A DNA stretch of 6,820 nt, from assembly GCA_023254015.1 (NCBI GenBank), contig JALQYS010000163.1, forward strand, positions 1-6,820. Reading direction: 5' to 3'. A model generated the notes under the pieces. The model saw only the letters and a program-made list of their open reading frames with translations, ran no database searches and was not told the origin of the DNA. This document shows positions 1 to 5,022 of the stretch, in pieces. The translations under genes were made by a program, and so were the position numbers. This DNA comes from Paracoccaceae bacterium. Lineage in GTDB: Bacteria > Pseudomonadota > Alphaproteobacteria > Rhodobacterales > Rhodobacteraceae. Every line of letters begins with the position of its first letter. Position 1 is the first letter of the stretch.

Positions 1-615
1 CAGACCAACGCCGAGCGCGGCAAAGTGCAGCCTGGCAACAACGCACCCATGTGGGGCCAGGTGGGCCAGGGCGTGACCGGCTACAACAGCCTGCCCAAAC
101 CCCGGCCCGACCGCATGACGATCTCGCTGGCGGATGAGAACGCCGCGCTGAAGGCGAAGCTGGCCGCGCGCGAGGCCACAAAGCTGGGCCGCACCTTCAG
201 CTTGCGGCAGGTGCGGGACATCCCCGAAGTGCGGGCGCTGGCGGCCACGGTCGATGCCGGCAATGTCACCTTCGACAGCGGCTCGGCCGCGATCAAGGCG
301 GGGCAGGCCGATGCGCTTGCCGATCTGGGCACGCTGATGCAGGATCTTCTGGCCGAAAACCCGGCCGAGGTGTTCCTGATCGAAGGCCATACCGATGCCG
401 TGGGCCGGGCGGCGATGAACCTGGCCCTGTCAGACCGCCGGGCGGAATCGGTGGCGCTGGCGCTGACGGAATATTTCGACATCCCGCCGGAAAACATGGT
501 GGTGCAGGGCTATGGCGAGGCCGAGCTTCTGGTGCCGACCGAGGCCGACGAACGCCGCAACCGCCGCGTGGCGGTGCGGGTCATCACGCCGCTGTTGCGC
601 AGCGCGACGAACTGA
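1..615 (+). CDS. OmpA-family peptidoglycan-binding protein, 5'-partial
   Basis: The reading frame is open from base 1 and stops at TGA 613-615, so 204 residues of a longer protein are visible; a GTG at 25 is internal, not a convincing start. Residues about 88-198 form an OmpA-like C-terminal domain: VTFDSGSA, then GHTDAVG (129-135), N140, LSDRRA (143-148), GYGE (170-173) and RNRRV (186-190). Asp132 and Arg147 line up with the residues that bind diaminopimelate in Acinetobacter OmpA, so the domain should grip peptidoglycan in the periplasm (family knowledge). Residues 41-62 (ADENAALKAKLAAREA) look like a short helix or coiled coil. The first 30 residues, with NAPMWGQVGQGVTGY, are not part of the OmpA domain. 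The signal peptide or anchor would lie upstream of the window, so outer-membrane, lipoprotein or inner-membrane placement cannot be decided. The gene ends in a terminator and converges with the TRAP operon. Confidence 0.9.
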   Translation, partial: QTNAERGKVQPGNNAPMWGQVGQGVTGYNSLPKPRPDRMTISLADENAALKAKLAAREATKLGRTFSLRQVRDIPEVRALAATVDAGNVTFDSGSAAIKAGQADALADLGTLMQDLLAENPAEVFLIEGHTDAVGRAAMNLALSDRRAESVALALTEYFDIPPENMVVQGYGEAELLVPTEADERRNRRVAVRVITPLLRSATN

Positions 616-634
616 GCGGGCAGGCAAGGCAAGA

Positions 635-668
635 GAAAGGCCCCGGAGCACTTCCGGGGCCTTTTCGT
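635..668 (+). terminator. Rho-independent terminator after the OmpA-family gene
   Basis: A perfect 12-bp stem (AAAGGCCCCGGA at 636-647 and TCCGGGGCCTTT at 653-664) encloses a 5-base loop (GCACT) and runs into TTTTCGTT. It starts 20 bases after the OmpA stop codon. On the minus strand the same stem is followed by CCTTTCTCTT, so it may also stop transcripts from the convergent TRAP operon. Confidence 0.9.
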
Positions 669-671
669 TAT

Positions 672-746
672 CCGCTCTCCTCGTGCGCGCCGCTGGCGCT
701 TCTCGTCGTGGCCTCCCGACGAGCGGCGCAGCCGACGAGGAGGGCG
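672..746. repeat. Large imperfect palindrome built from two inverted copies of a dispersed repeat
   Basis: Three pairs of arms nest around the loop 709-716: CTCCTCGT (677-684) with ACGAGGAG (735-742), GCGCCGCT (687-694) with AGCGGCGC (722-729), and TCGTCG (703-708) with CGACGA (717-722, sharing one base with the second arm). Read on the minus strand, 713-672 contains CGACGAGA, CGCCAGCGGCG and CGAGGAG in the same order as the element at 5541-5574. Read on the plus strand, 715-746 again has CCCGACGAG at one end and CGAGGAGGGCG at the other. The element sits directly behind the TRAP large-permease stop codon, where the folded RNA could protect the 3' end or help stop transcription. The function is inferred. 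Confidence 0.65.
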
Positions 747-2519
747 TCAGGGATTGACCACTGGTGCGCCCAGTTTCGGTGCGCCCGGAATGGCCGGCGC
801 CTCGATCTGGGGTGTGCCGACCTGCGGCGCGCCGAGTTGTGGCGCCCCCAGAACCGGAGCCCCCAGAACCGGAGCACCAAGCTTCGGGGCGCTGCCGGGG
901 TTCAGGGTGTTCAGCGCCGGCACGGTGATCTCCACCTTCGACACATCCACCACTGGCCCCTTGTAATGCATCACCATCTGCGGGAAGGCGATCACCACGC
1001 CAATCATCACCACCTGGATCACCACGAAGGGCACCGCCCCCCAATAGATCTGGCCGGTTGACACCCCGGCCGTCAGCTTGCCCGTCACCTTGTCGGTATA
1101 GGGCCCTTTGGGGGCCACCGACCGCAGGTAGAACAGCGAAAAGCCGAAGGGCGGGTGCATGAACGAGGTCTGCATGTTCACCGCAAGGATGATGCCGAAC
1201 CAGATCAGGTCGATCTCCAGCGCCATCGCCGGGGCGACCAGCAGCGGCACGATGATGAAAGCCAGCTCGAAGAAATCCAGAAAGAAGGCCAGAAGGAACA
1301 CCAGGATCGACACGAAGATCAGGAACCCCGTCTGCCCGCCCGGCAGGCCCACCAGAAGATGCTCCACCCAGACATGGCCGTTCACGCCGTAGAAGGTCAG
1401 CGAGAAAACCCGCGCCCCGATCAGGATGAACATGACAAAGGCCGACAGCCGCGTCGTCGATTCCAGAGCTTGCCGGATCACGCCGATGTTCAGCCGTCCC
1501 TTCAGCCCCGCCAGCAGCAGCGAGCCGACTGCGCCCATCGCCCCGCCCTCGGTGGGCGTCGCGATGCCAAGAAAGATCGTGCCCAGTACCAGAAAGATCA
1601 GCGCCAGCGGCGGAATCAGCACCATCACGACCTGCTGGGCCAGTCGGCTCATCAGATTGATGCCCAGGGCCTTGTCGATCACCGTGTAAAGGTAGACCAA
1701 GGCGATGCCGGCCGTGACGCCCATCATGTCGGCATTTTCGCCGAAATGCGCGATCAGCCAGGGGTGCAGGCCGATCGAGATGACGACGATCACGCCCACC
1801 GCCACCAGAAGCGAGGTCACCCCATGGCCCAGCGTGCGCGCATCGGGCGGCAGGGCGGGCACCCAGGCGGGGCGCAGGATCGACAGCACAAGCACATAGA
1901 TCATGTAGAACCCGGTCAGCACCAGACCGGGGATCAGCGCGCCGGCATACATGTCGCCCACCGACCGGCCCAGCTGGTCGGCCAGCACGATCAGCACCAG
2001 GCTGGGCGGGATGATCTGCGCCAGCGTGCCCGAGGCCGCGATGACCCCCGTCGCCAGCCGCCGGTCATAGCCATAGCGCAGCATGATCGGCAGCGAGATC
2101 AGCCCCATGGCGATCACGCTGGCCGCCACGACCCCAGTCGTCGCCGCCAAGAGCGCCCCCACAAGGATGACCGCATAGGCCAGCCCGCCCCGGATCGGCC
2201 CGAACAACTGGCCCACGGTGTCCAGCAGATCCTCGGCCATGCCCGAGCGTTCCAGCACGATCCCCATGAAGGTGAAAAAGGGAATGGCCAGCATCGTCTC
2301 GTTCGACATCACCCCCCACAATCGCTGGGGCATGGTGAACAGCAAGGGCCAGTCCAGCGTGATGGAGTTCTCGCTGTAAGGCGCCAGCCAGACGCCGATG
2401 GCAAAGAACAAAAGGCCATTGGCCGCCAGCGAAAAGGCCACCGGATAGCCCAAAAGGAGAAAGATCACCAGGCTCGCGAACATGATCGGAGCCATGTTGA
2501 TGGCGATGAATTCCATCAT
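747..2519 (-). CDS. TRAP transporter large permease (DctM type) with a Gly-Ala-Pro repeat tail
   Basis: This 590-residue protein is the ion-coupled translocation subunit of a tripartite ATP-independent periplasmic transporter in the inner membrane. It is strongly hydrophobic with about a dozen membrane segments up to residue 512. DctM hallmarks are GALLAATTGVVAASVIAMG (121-139), QIIPPS (168-173), GIATPTEGGAMGA (318-330) and TSFMHPPFGFSLFYLR (451-466). The extra hydrophobic central block (about 232-310) and the partner type suit the mannitol/chloroaromatic-acid branch (FcbT3-like) better than the classical C4-dicarboxylate branch; this is judged from memory, and the substrate is unknown. The start ATG overlaps the small-permease stop (ATGA), and GGAGG (2527-2531) sits 7 bases upstream. 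Residues 541-590 are unusual: a run of LGAPV/LGAPQ-like units after the last membrane segment. No periplasmic binding-protein gene is beside it. Confidence 0.93.
   Translation of the reverse strand: MMEFIAINMAPIMFASLVIFLLLGYPVAFSLAANGLLFFAIGVWLAPYSENSITLDWPLLFTMPQRLWGVMSNETMLAIPFFTFMGIVLERSGMAEDLLDTVGQLFGPIRGGLAYAVILVGALLAATTGVVAASVIAMGLISLPIMLRYGYDRRLATGVIAASGTLAQIIPPSLVLIVLADQLGRSVGDMYAGALIPGLVLTGFYMIYVLVLSILRPAWVPALPPDARTLGHGVTSLLVAVGVIVVISIGLHPWLIAHFGENADMMGVTAGIALVYLYTVIDKALGINLMSRLAQQVVMVLIPPLALIFLVLGTIFLGIATPTEGGAMGAVGSLLLAGLKGRLNIGVIRQALESTTRLSAFVMFILIGARVFSLTFYGVNGHVWVEHLLVGLPGGQTGFLIFVSILVFLLAFFLDFFELAFIIVPLLVAPAMALEIDLIWFGIILAVNMQTSFMHPPFGFSLFYLRSVAPKGPYTDKVTGKLTAGVSTGQIYWGAVPFVVIQVVMIGVVIAFPQMVMHYKGPVVDVSKVEITVPALNTLNPGSAPKLGAPVLGAPVLGAPQLGAPQVGTPQIEAPAIPGAPKLGAPVVNP
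753..900 (-). repeat. Degenerate 15-bp tandem repeat coding the permease tail
   Basis: The last 50 codons of the large permease contain repeated five-residue units: KLGAP, VLGAP, VLGAP, QLGAP, QVGTP, QIEAP, then AIPGAPKLGAP. At DNA level two adjacent 15-bp units are near-identical on the plus strand (AGAACCGGAGCCCCC at 850-864, then AGAACCGGAGCACCA at 865-879), with more diverged units on both sides. This suggests growth by slippage or unequal recombination. Confidence 0.8.
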
Positions 2520-3136
2520 GTGCGGCCCTCCGTCCGGGTTTCCTCGGCGGCAAGGCGGGCGACCTCGGCCGCCAGCGCCTCGCCTTCCTTTTCGGCCGCT
2601 TCATGGGCCGAGACAAAGGGATGCGGGTCGGCGATCAGCCCGCGGATCACCGCAACCTTCTTGACGATTTCAGACAGGGCTTGCAGCACCAGCAGCACAA
2701 AACCCGCCGCCAGCAGCGCCCGCGCCGGCCAGATCACCAGGCCGCCGGCATTGGTGGACACCTGCCCGATCTTCCAGGCCTGCCAGGCATAGGGCACCAG
2801 CATCCAGGCCATCAGCAGCACGAAAGGCAGCAGGAAGAACAGGTGGCCGAAGAGGTCGATCCAGTGCTGGCGGCGGCGCGGGAACAGGCCATAGACGATG
2901 TCGATGCGGATATGTTCGTTCTGCTTCAGCGTGTAAGAGGCCGCCAGCAGGAAGGCCGCGCCGAACAGATACCACTGCGCTTCAAGCCAGGCGTTCGAGG
3001 ATGTGTTGAACAGCTTGCGCACCACCGCATTGGCTGCGCTGATGAGGATCGCCACCAGAATGAGCCACATCACCGACTTGCCGATGGCCTCGCTCAGACG
3101 GTCAATCACCCGCGATAGCCCGAGGGCTGCTTGCAT
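2516..3136 (-). CDS. TRAP transporter small permease (DctQ type)
   Basis: This 206-residue membrane protein is the small integral-membrane partner of the large permease encoded right behind it. Four hydrophobic segments are visible at about residues 21-39, 53-70, 92-114 and 138-156, the usual DctQ topology. The segment EAQWYLFGAAFLLAASYTLK followed by NEHIRIDIVYG (52-83) is the conserved DctQ signature, with the family's HxRID-like motif at 75-79. The length is somewhat above the usual 160-190 because of a charged, Ala/Glu-rich C-terminal tail (about 165-206) that is probably helical. The ATG is well supported: GGAGGA (complement of 3145-3150) lies 8 bases upstream. The stop overlaps the next gene's ATG by four bases, indicating translational coupling. 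A promoter and a structured leader lie upstream. Confidence 0.93.
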   Translation of the reverse strand: MQAALGLSRVIDRLSEAIGKSVMWLILVAILISAANAVVRKLFNTSSNAWLEAQWYLFGAAFLLAASYTLKQNEHIRIDIVYGLFPRRRQHWIDLFGHLFFLLPFVLLMAWMLVPYAWQAWKIGQVSTNAGGLVIWPARALLAAGFVLLVLQALSEIVKKVAVIRGLIADPHPFVSAHEAAEKEGEALAAEVARLAAEETRTEGRT

Positions 3137-3140
3137 GTCT

Positions 3141-3190
3141 TGCGTCCTCCCCTGTTTTTCGCCCCTTCAGGGGCCTGTCTGTTTTTTTGG
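3141..3190 (-). promoter_or_regulatory. Structured leader of the TRAP operon with competing hairpins near the ribosome-binding site
   Basis: On the minus strand the leader contains GCCCC-TGAA-GGGGC (3174-3161), an A-rich linker (GAAAAA), then CAGGGGAGGA (3154-3145), which holds the Shine-Dalgarno sequence of the small-permease gene. The CCCCTG of the first hairpin (3173-3168) can instead pair with CAGGGG (3154-3149), which overlaps the Shine-Dalgarno by two bases. Two exclusive folds are therefore possible. That this regulates translation is inference. Confidence 0.35.
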
Positions 3191-3211
3191 AAAGTGGTAA
3201 GAATATATAGC

Positions 3212-3241
3212 CAATTATGGCGCCTCACGCGCCCCGGTCAA
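3212..3241 (-). promoter_or_regulatory. Candidate promoter of the TRAP operon
   Basis: On the minus strand a TTGACC -35 element (3241-3236) is followed after 16 bases by CATAAT (3219-3214), five of six matches to the sigma-70 -10 box. It would start transcription about 70 bases before the small-permease ATG. The spacer contains an inverted repeat (GGCGC-N5-GCGCC, 3219-3233). This AT-rich patch stands out from the GC-rich surroundings. Prediction by eye only. Confidence 0.5.
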
Positions 3242-3246
3242 TTGAC
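3237..3246. promoter_or_regulatory. Perfect palindrome overlapping the -35 element
   Basis: GTCAATTGAC is a perfect 10-bp palindrome that shares five bases (3237-3241) with the predicted -35 hexamer of the TRAP operon. Its position suits a repressor site. No regulator is recognised, and a 10-bp palindrome can occur by chance. Confidence 0.3.
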
Positions 3247-3319
3247 GATTCTTGCATGCTCCCGCCACGTCACAAAGGAAAATCCCGCGATCCGGCCGGG
3301 ATTTCAGACGCGGATCGTC

Positions 3320-3344
3320 AGAAAGCCGCGTCGTTGCGGCATTT
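3320..3344 (-). terminator. Weak intrinsic terminator candidate behind bpt
   Basis: On the minus strand, about 80 bases past the bpt stop, AAATGCCGC-AACGAC-GCGGCTTTCT can form a 5-bp GC stem (3340-3336 with 3329-3325) with A's before it and TTT after it. The stem is short and the T-run is short. A second small stem (ACAGG/CCTGT arms, 3400-3404 with 3412-3416) lies just behind the stop and lacks a T-run. Confidence 0.35.
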
Positions 3345-3418
3345 CAGGCGGCATGGCAGGTTTGTTGGCGCCAGAGGGGCGGCCCCCGTCCGGGCGTCGC
3401 CTGTCGCGTCAACAGGGG

Positions 3419-4255
3419 TTAGTCGCGGATGATCCGGGCCTCGGGCAGGGCGATGCGGGCCACCTGCTCGGCGATCGGATCGACAGAGAGCGGGTGCAGT
3501 TCGGCCCGGTGGTCAGAGGGGTTGCCTAGATCCTGCCAGGCGCCGGCCTTGTAGATCTCCAGCGCGCTGAACCCGGCCTTGTAACCCATCTTGCGGCTGC
3601 CCGGCACCCAATAGCCCAGATAGACATAGGGCAAGCCCGCCTCGCGCGCGATCTCGATATGGTCCAGGATGGCGAAGGTGCCAAGGCTCAGATCGGTCAG
3701 ATCGGGGTCGTAGAAACTGTAGACCATGCTCAACCCGTCGTCGAACACATCGGTCAGCGCCACGGCAGCCAGGGGCCGGCCGGTTTCGCCGGGGCCTGCG
3801 GGGCGGGAATACTCGATCACGCGGGTCTTGATCGGGGTTTCCTCGATCATGGCGGCGAATTCGAACACATCCATGTCGGCCATGCCGCCATCGGCGTGGC
3901 GGACATCCAGATAGCGACGAAACAGCGCGAACTGGTCCTCGGTCGCCCAGGGGCTGGTCGGGTTGCGGCGCAGATGGGCGTTGGCCTTCTGGATGCGGCG
4001 CTGGGTGCGGTTCGGGGTGAAATCGGCCACGCGGATCCGGGCCGACAGGCAGCCCGAGCAATCGGCGCAGGTCGGGCGATAGAGCACGTTCTGGCTGCGC
4101 CGGAACCCCTGTTTCGACAGCGCATCGTTCAACCGCTGCGCCTGATCGCCCTGCAACGAGGTGAAAAGCTTCCGCTCCATCCGCCCGTCAAGATAGGGGC
4201 AGGTCTGCGGGGCCGTCACATAGAACTGCGGCGCGATGGGAAGGGTATGACGCAT
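3419..4255 (-). CDS. bpt: Bpt-type aminoacyl-tRNA-protein transferase (aspartate/glutamate leucyltransferase, often named arginyltransferase)
   Basis: This 278-residue cytoplasmic enzyme moves an amino acid (leucine in characterised bacterial Bpt enzymes) from its tRNA onto proteins starting with Asp or Glu, making them N-degron substrates for ClpS/ClpAP. The N-terminal ATE domain is clear: TCPYLDGRMERKLFTSL (18-34) and YRPTCADCSGCLSARI (59-74), with Cys19, Cys63, Cys66 and Cys69. The C-terminal GNAT-like domain has VYSFYDP (178-184), LGTFAILDHI (191-200) and YLGYWVPGSRKMGYKAGF (212-229). Length matches the family. I chose ATG 4253-4255 because MRHTLPIAPQFYVTAP is the normal family start; the frame stays open to 4537 but that extension overlaps the upstream gene and is Pro/Arg-rich shadow. 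No strong Shine-Dalgarno is visible. Which amino acid is transferred cannot be read from sequence alone. Confidence 0.95.
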   Translation of the reverse strand: MRHTLPIAPQFYVTAPQTCPYLDGRMERKLFTSLQGDQAQRLNDALSKQGFRRSQNVLYRPTCADCSGCLSARIRVADFTPNRTQRRIQKANAHLRRNPTSPWATEDQFALFRRYLDVRHADGGMADMDVFEFAAMIEETPIKTRVIEYSRPAGPGETGRPLAAVALTDVFDDGLSMVYSFYDPDLTDLSLGTFAILDHIEIAREAGLPYVYLGYWVPGSRKMGYKAGFSALEIYKAGAWQDLGNPSDHRAELHPLSVDPIAEQVARIALPEARIIRD

Positions 4256-4281
4256 GGGATGTAAAAGCCTGTTCGGCGCAA

Positions 4282-4310
4282 ACCCTAGCAAGCCCGGGCA
4301 GGGCCGCCAA
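4282..4310 (-). promoter_or_regulatory. Candidate bpt promoter
   Basis: On the minus strand TTGGCG (4310-4305) and TAGGGT (4287-4282) are separated by 17 bases, a plausible sigma-70 spacing, in the only gap between the upstream terminator and the bpt ATG. Both hexamers match the consensus only partly. The predicted start would be about 20 bases before the ATG. Confidence 0.4.
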
Positions 4311-4326
4311 GCAAAAGTTTTCAAAT

Positions 4327-4357
4327 GGAAAACCCCCGCCCGGATGGGGCGGGGGGA
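4327..4357 (-). terminator. Rho-independent terminator behind the DUF2852 gene
   Basis: On the minus strand a perfect 9-bp GC stem (CCCCCGCCC at 4355-4347 and GGGCGGGGG at 4341-4333) with a 5-base loop is followed by TTTTCC. It lies about 27 bases past the DUF2852 stop and separates that gene from bpt, so bpt probably has its own promoter. Confidence 0.85.
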
Positions 4358-4382
4358 AGGCCAAAGGTTGTGGGGGGGGTAA

Positions 4383-4865
4383 TCAGTATTCGCCCAAGCG
4401 CGGGGCGCCTTCGGGGGCGGCGGCGCTGCGCGGGGTCTCGGCGGCGCGGGCACGATCTTCCATGAAGGCGTCGAATTCGGCCTTGTCCTTGGCCTCGCGC
4501 AGGCGCTGCAAGAAGGCCTCGAAGGCGGTCTGCTCATCCTCCAGCCGCTTCAGCATGTCCGACTTGTAAGTGTCGAAGGCGGAATTGCCCGACGGCTGGG
4601 CGGCGCGAAAGGCGGCATGGCGGCTTGCGGCATCGTGGCGGCGGGCGGTGCATCCGAACATTTTGTCAGAACTCCATCGGTTGGTGTAGGTGATGTAAAA
4701 GACCAGAAGCAGACCGATGGGCCAGAAGGCGACAAAGCCCAGCACCATCGCGGCGATCCAGGCCTTGCGGCCCTTGCTGTCAAGCCAGGCCTCGGCCCGG
4801 CGCAGGAAGTTGGGCCGCTTGCCATACGCGGCAGCAGCGGCGGCGGAGGGAGATGCGGTCATCAT
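4383..4865 (-). CDS. DUF2852 family protein, single-pass membrane protein of unknown function
   Basis: This 160-residue protein carries one clear membrane segment (about 36-59, KAWIAAMVLGFVAFWPIGLL and following) and then a conserved cytoplasmic-looking helical region: SGNSAFDTYKSDMLKRLEDE (92-111), FEAFLQRLREAKDKAEFDAF (115-134). The FWPIGL segment plus GNSAFDxY and the FLxRLRxAKDKxEFDxFM block are what I recognise as DUF2852, known from alphaproteobacteria without an assigned role. Residues about 95-140 could form a coiled coil, hinting at oligomerisation or a protein partner. The N-terminus has an Ala/Ser run (5-13) and the last 20 residues are Pro/Ala-rich. Two adjacent ATGs (4865 and 4862) are possible starts; neither has a strong Shine-Dalgarno. 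The gene stands alone between a good terminator and a promoter region with two matching palindromes. Confidence 0.9.
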   Translation of the reverse strand: MMTASPSAAAAAAYGKRPNFLRRAEAWLDSKGRKAWIAAMVLGFVAFWPIGLLLVFYITYTNRWSSDKMFGCTARRHDAASRHAAFRAAQPSGNSAFDTYKSDMLKRLEDEQTAFEAFLQRLREAKDKAEFDAFMEDRARAAETPRSAAAPEGAPRLGEY

Positions 4866-4893
4866 GGGCAGGGCCTTTTCGGGTTCGGGTTGA

Positions 4894-4914
4894 GATGTGA
4901 AGCCTTTTCACATC
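4894..4914. promoter_or_regulatory. Operator-like palindrome 1 before the DUF2852 gene
   Basis: GATGTGAA (4894-4901) and TTCACATC (4907-4914) form a perfect 8-bp inverted repeat around five bases. It lies 29 bases upstream of the DUF2852 ATG, near the expected transcription start. It resembles a CRP-type TGTGA/TCACA site but the spacing is 7, not 6. It could be a repressor site or a leader hairpin. Confidence 0.5.
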
Positions 4915-4917
4915 GCA

Positions 4918-4946
4918 GATATGACCCCGTCCCCGGCTGCAATCAA
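4918..4946 (-). promoter_or_regulatory. Possible promoter of the DUF2852 gene
   Basis: On the minus strand TTGATT (4946-4941) and CATATC (4923-4918) are 17 bases apart. The -35 is fair (TTGA) and the -10 is poor. The position between the two palindromes gives it some support. Confidence 0.3.
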
Positions 4947-4951
4947 GAGGG

Positions 4952-4972
4952 TATGTTAAAGATTTTTACATC
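4952..4972. promoter_or_regulatory. Operator-like palindrome 2 before the DUF2852 gene
   Basis: On the minus strand this 21-base site begins GATGTAAA and ends TTAACATA. It agrees with palindrome 1 at 15 of 21 positions, including GATGT, AAAA, TT and ACAT, and both have TGT-N11-ACA. The centres are 58 bp apart. It overlaps or precedes the predicted -35 region, as an activator or upstream repressor site would. Confidence 0.45.
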
Positions 4973-4980
4973 CTGCCGTC

Positions 4981-5006
4981 CCATGGCTTTGGCGTCATCG
5001 CCATGG
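4981..5006. other. Inverted repeat behind the YbaK-family gene
   Basis: CCATGGC (4981-4987) and GCCATGG (5000-5006) can form a 7-bp stem with a 12-base loop; an alternative small stem GGCG/CGCC lies inside it. It sits just past the deacylase stop codon but has no T-run, so it is only a weak candidate for a transcription end. Confidence 0.3.
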
Positions 5007-5022
5007 GCTGATGATCCGGCCC

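Noticed and set aside
754..966. Plus-strand frame that also codes GAP-type repeats
   Set aside because: The repeat DNA gives Gly-Ala-Pro units on both strands because GGCGCC-like codons are self-complementary; it is antisense to the permease tail and has no ribosome-binding site.
1155..2792. 545-residue open frame on the plus strand
   Set aside because: It is antisense to the TRAP permeases, and its product is a run of His, Gln, Arg and Asp typical of the mirror frame of GC-rich membrane-protein genes, with no recognisable domain.
3161..3188. Plus-strand terminator (GCCCC-TTCA-GGGGC followed by a run of seven T)
   Set aside because: The T-run begins 7-8 bases after the stem and there is no plus-strand gene to end here; the leader of the minus-strand operon explains the region better.
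3131..3529. 132-residue plus-strand frame across the gap before bpt
   Set aside because: It overlaps the start of the TRAP operon and the 3' end of bpt, has no recognisable domain and no convincing ribosome-binding site; 3137-3418 holds no gene that I can support.
4372..4379. Run of eight G as a phase-variation tract
   Set aside because: It lies outside the coding sequence, just past the DUF2852 stop and away from the bpt promoter, so slippage would switch nothing obvious.
4256..4537. Longer N-terminus for bpt
   Set aside because: It would overlap the DUF2852 gene and cross its terminator, and the residues are Pro/Arg/Ser-rich shadow; the family starts at MRHTLP.
4894..4914. Classical CRP or FNR binding site
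   Set aside because: The TGTGA and TCACA halves are separated by 7 bases rather than 6, and it lacks the TTGAT-N4-ATCAA form; kept only as an operator-like palindrome.
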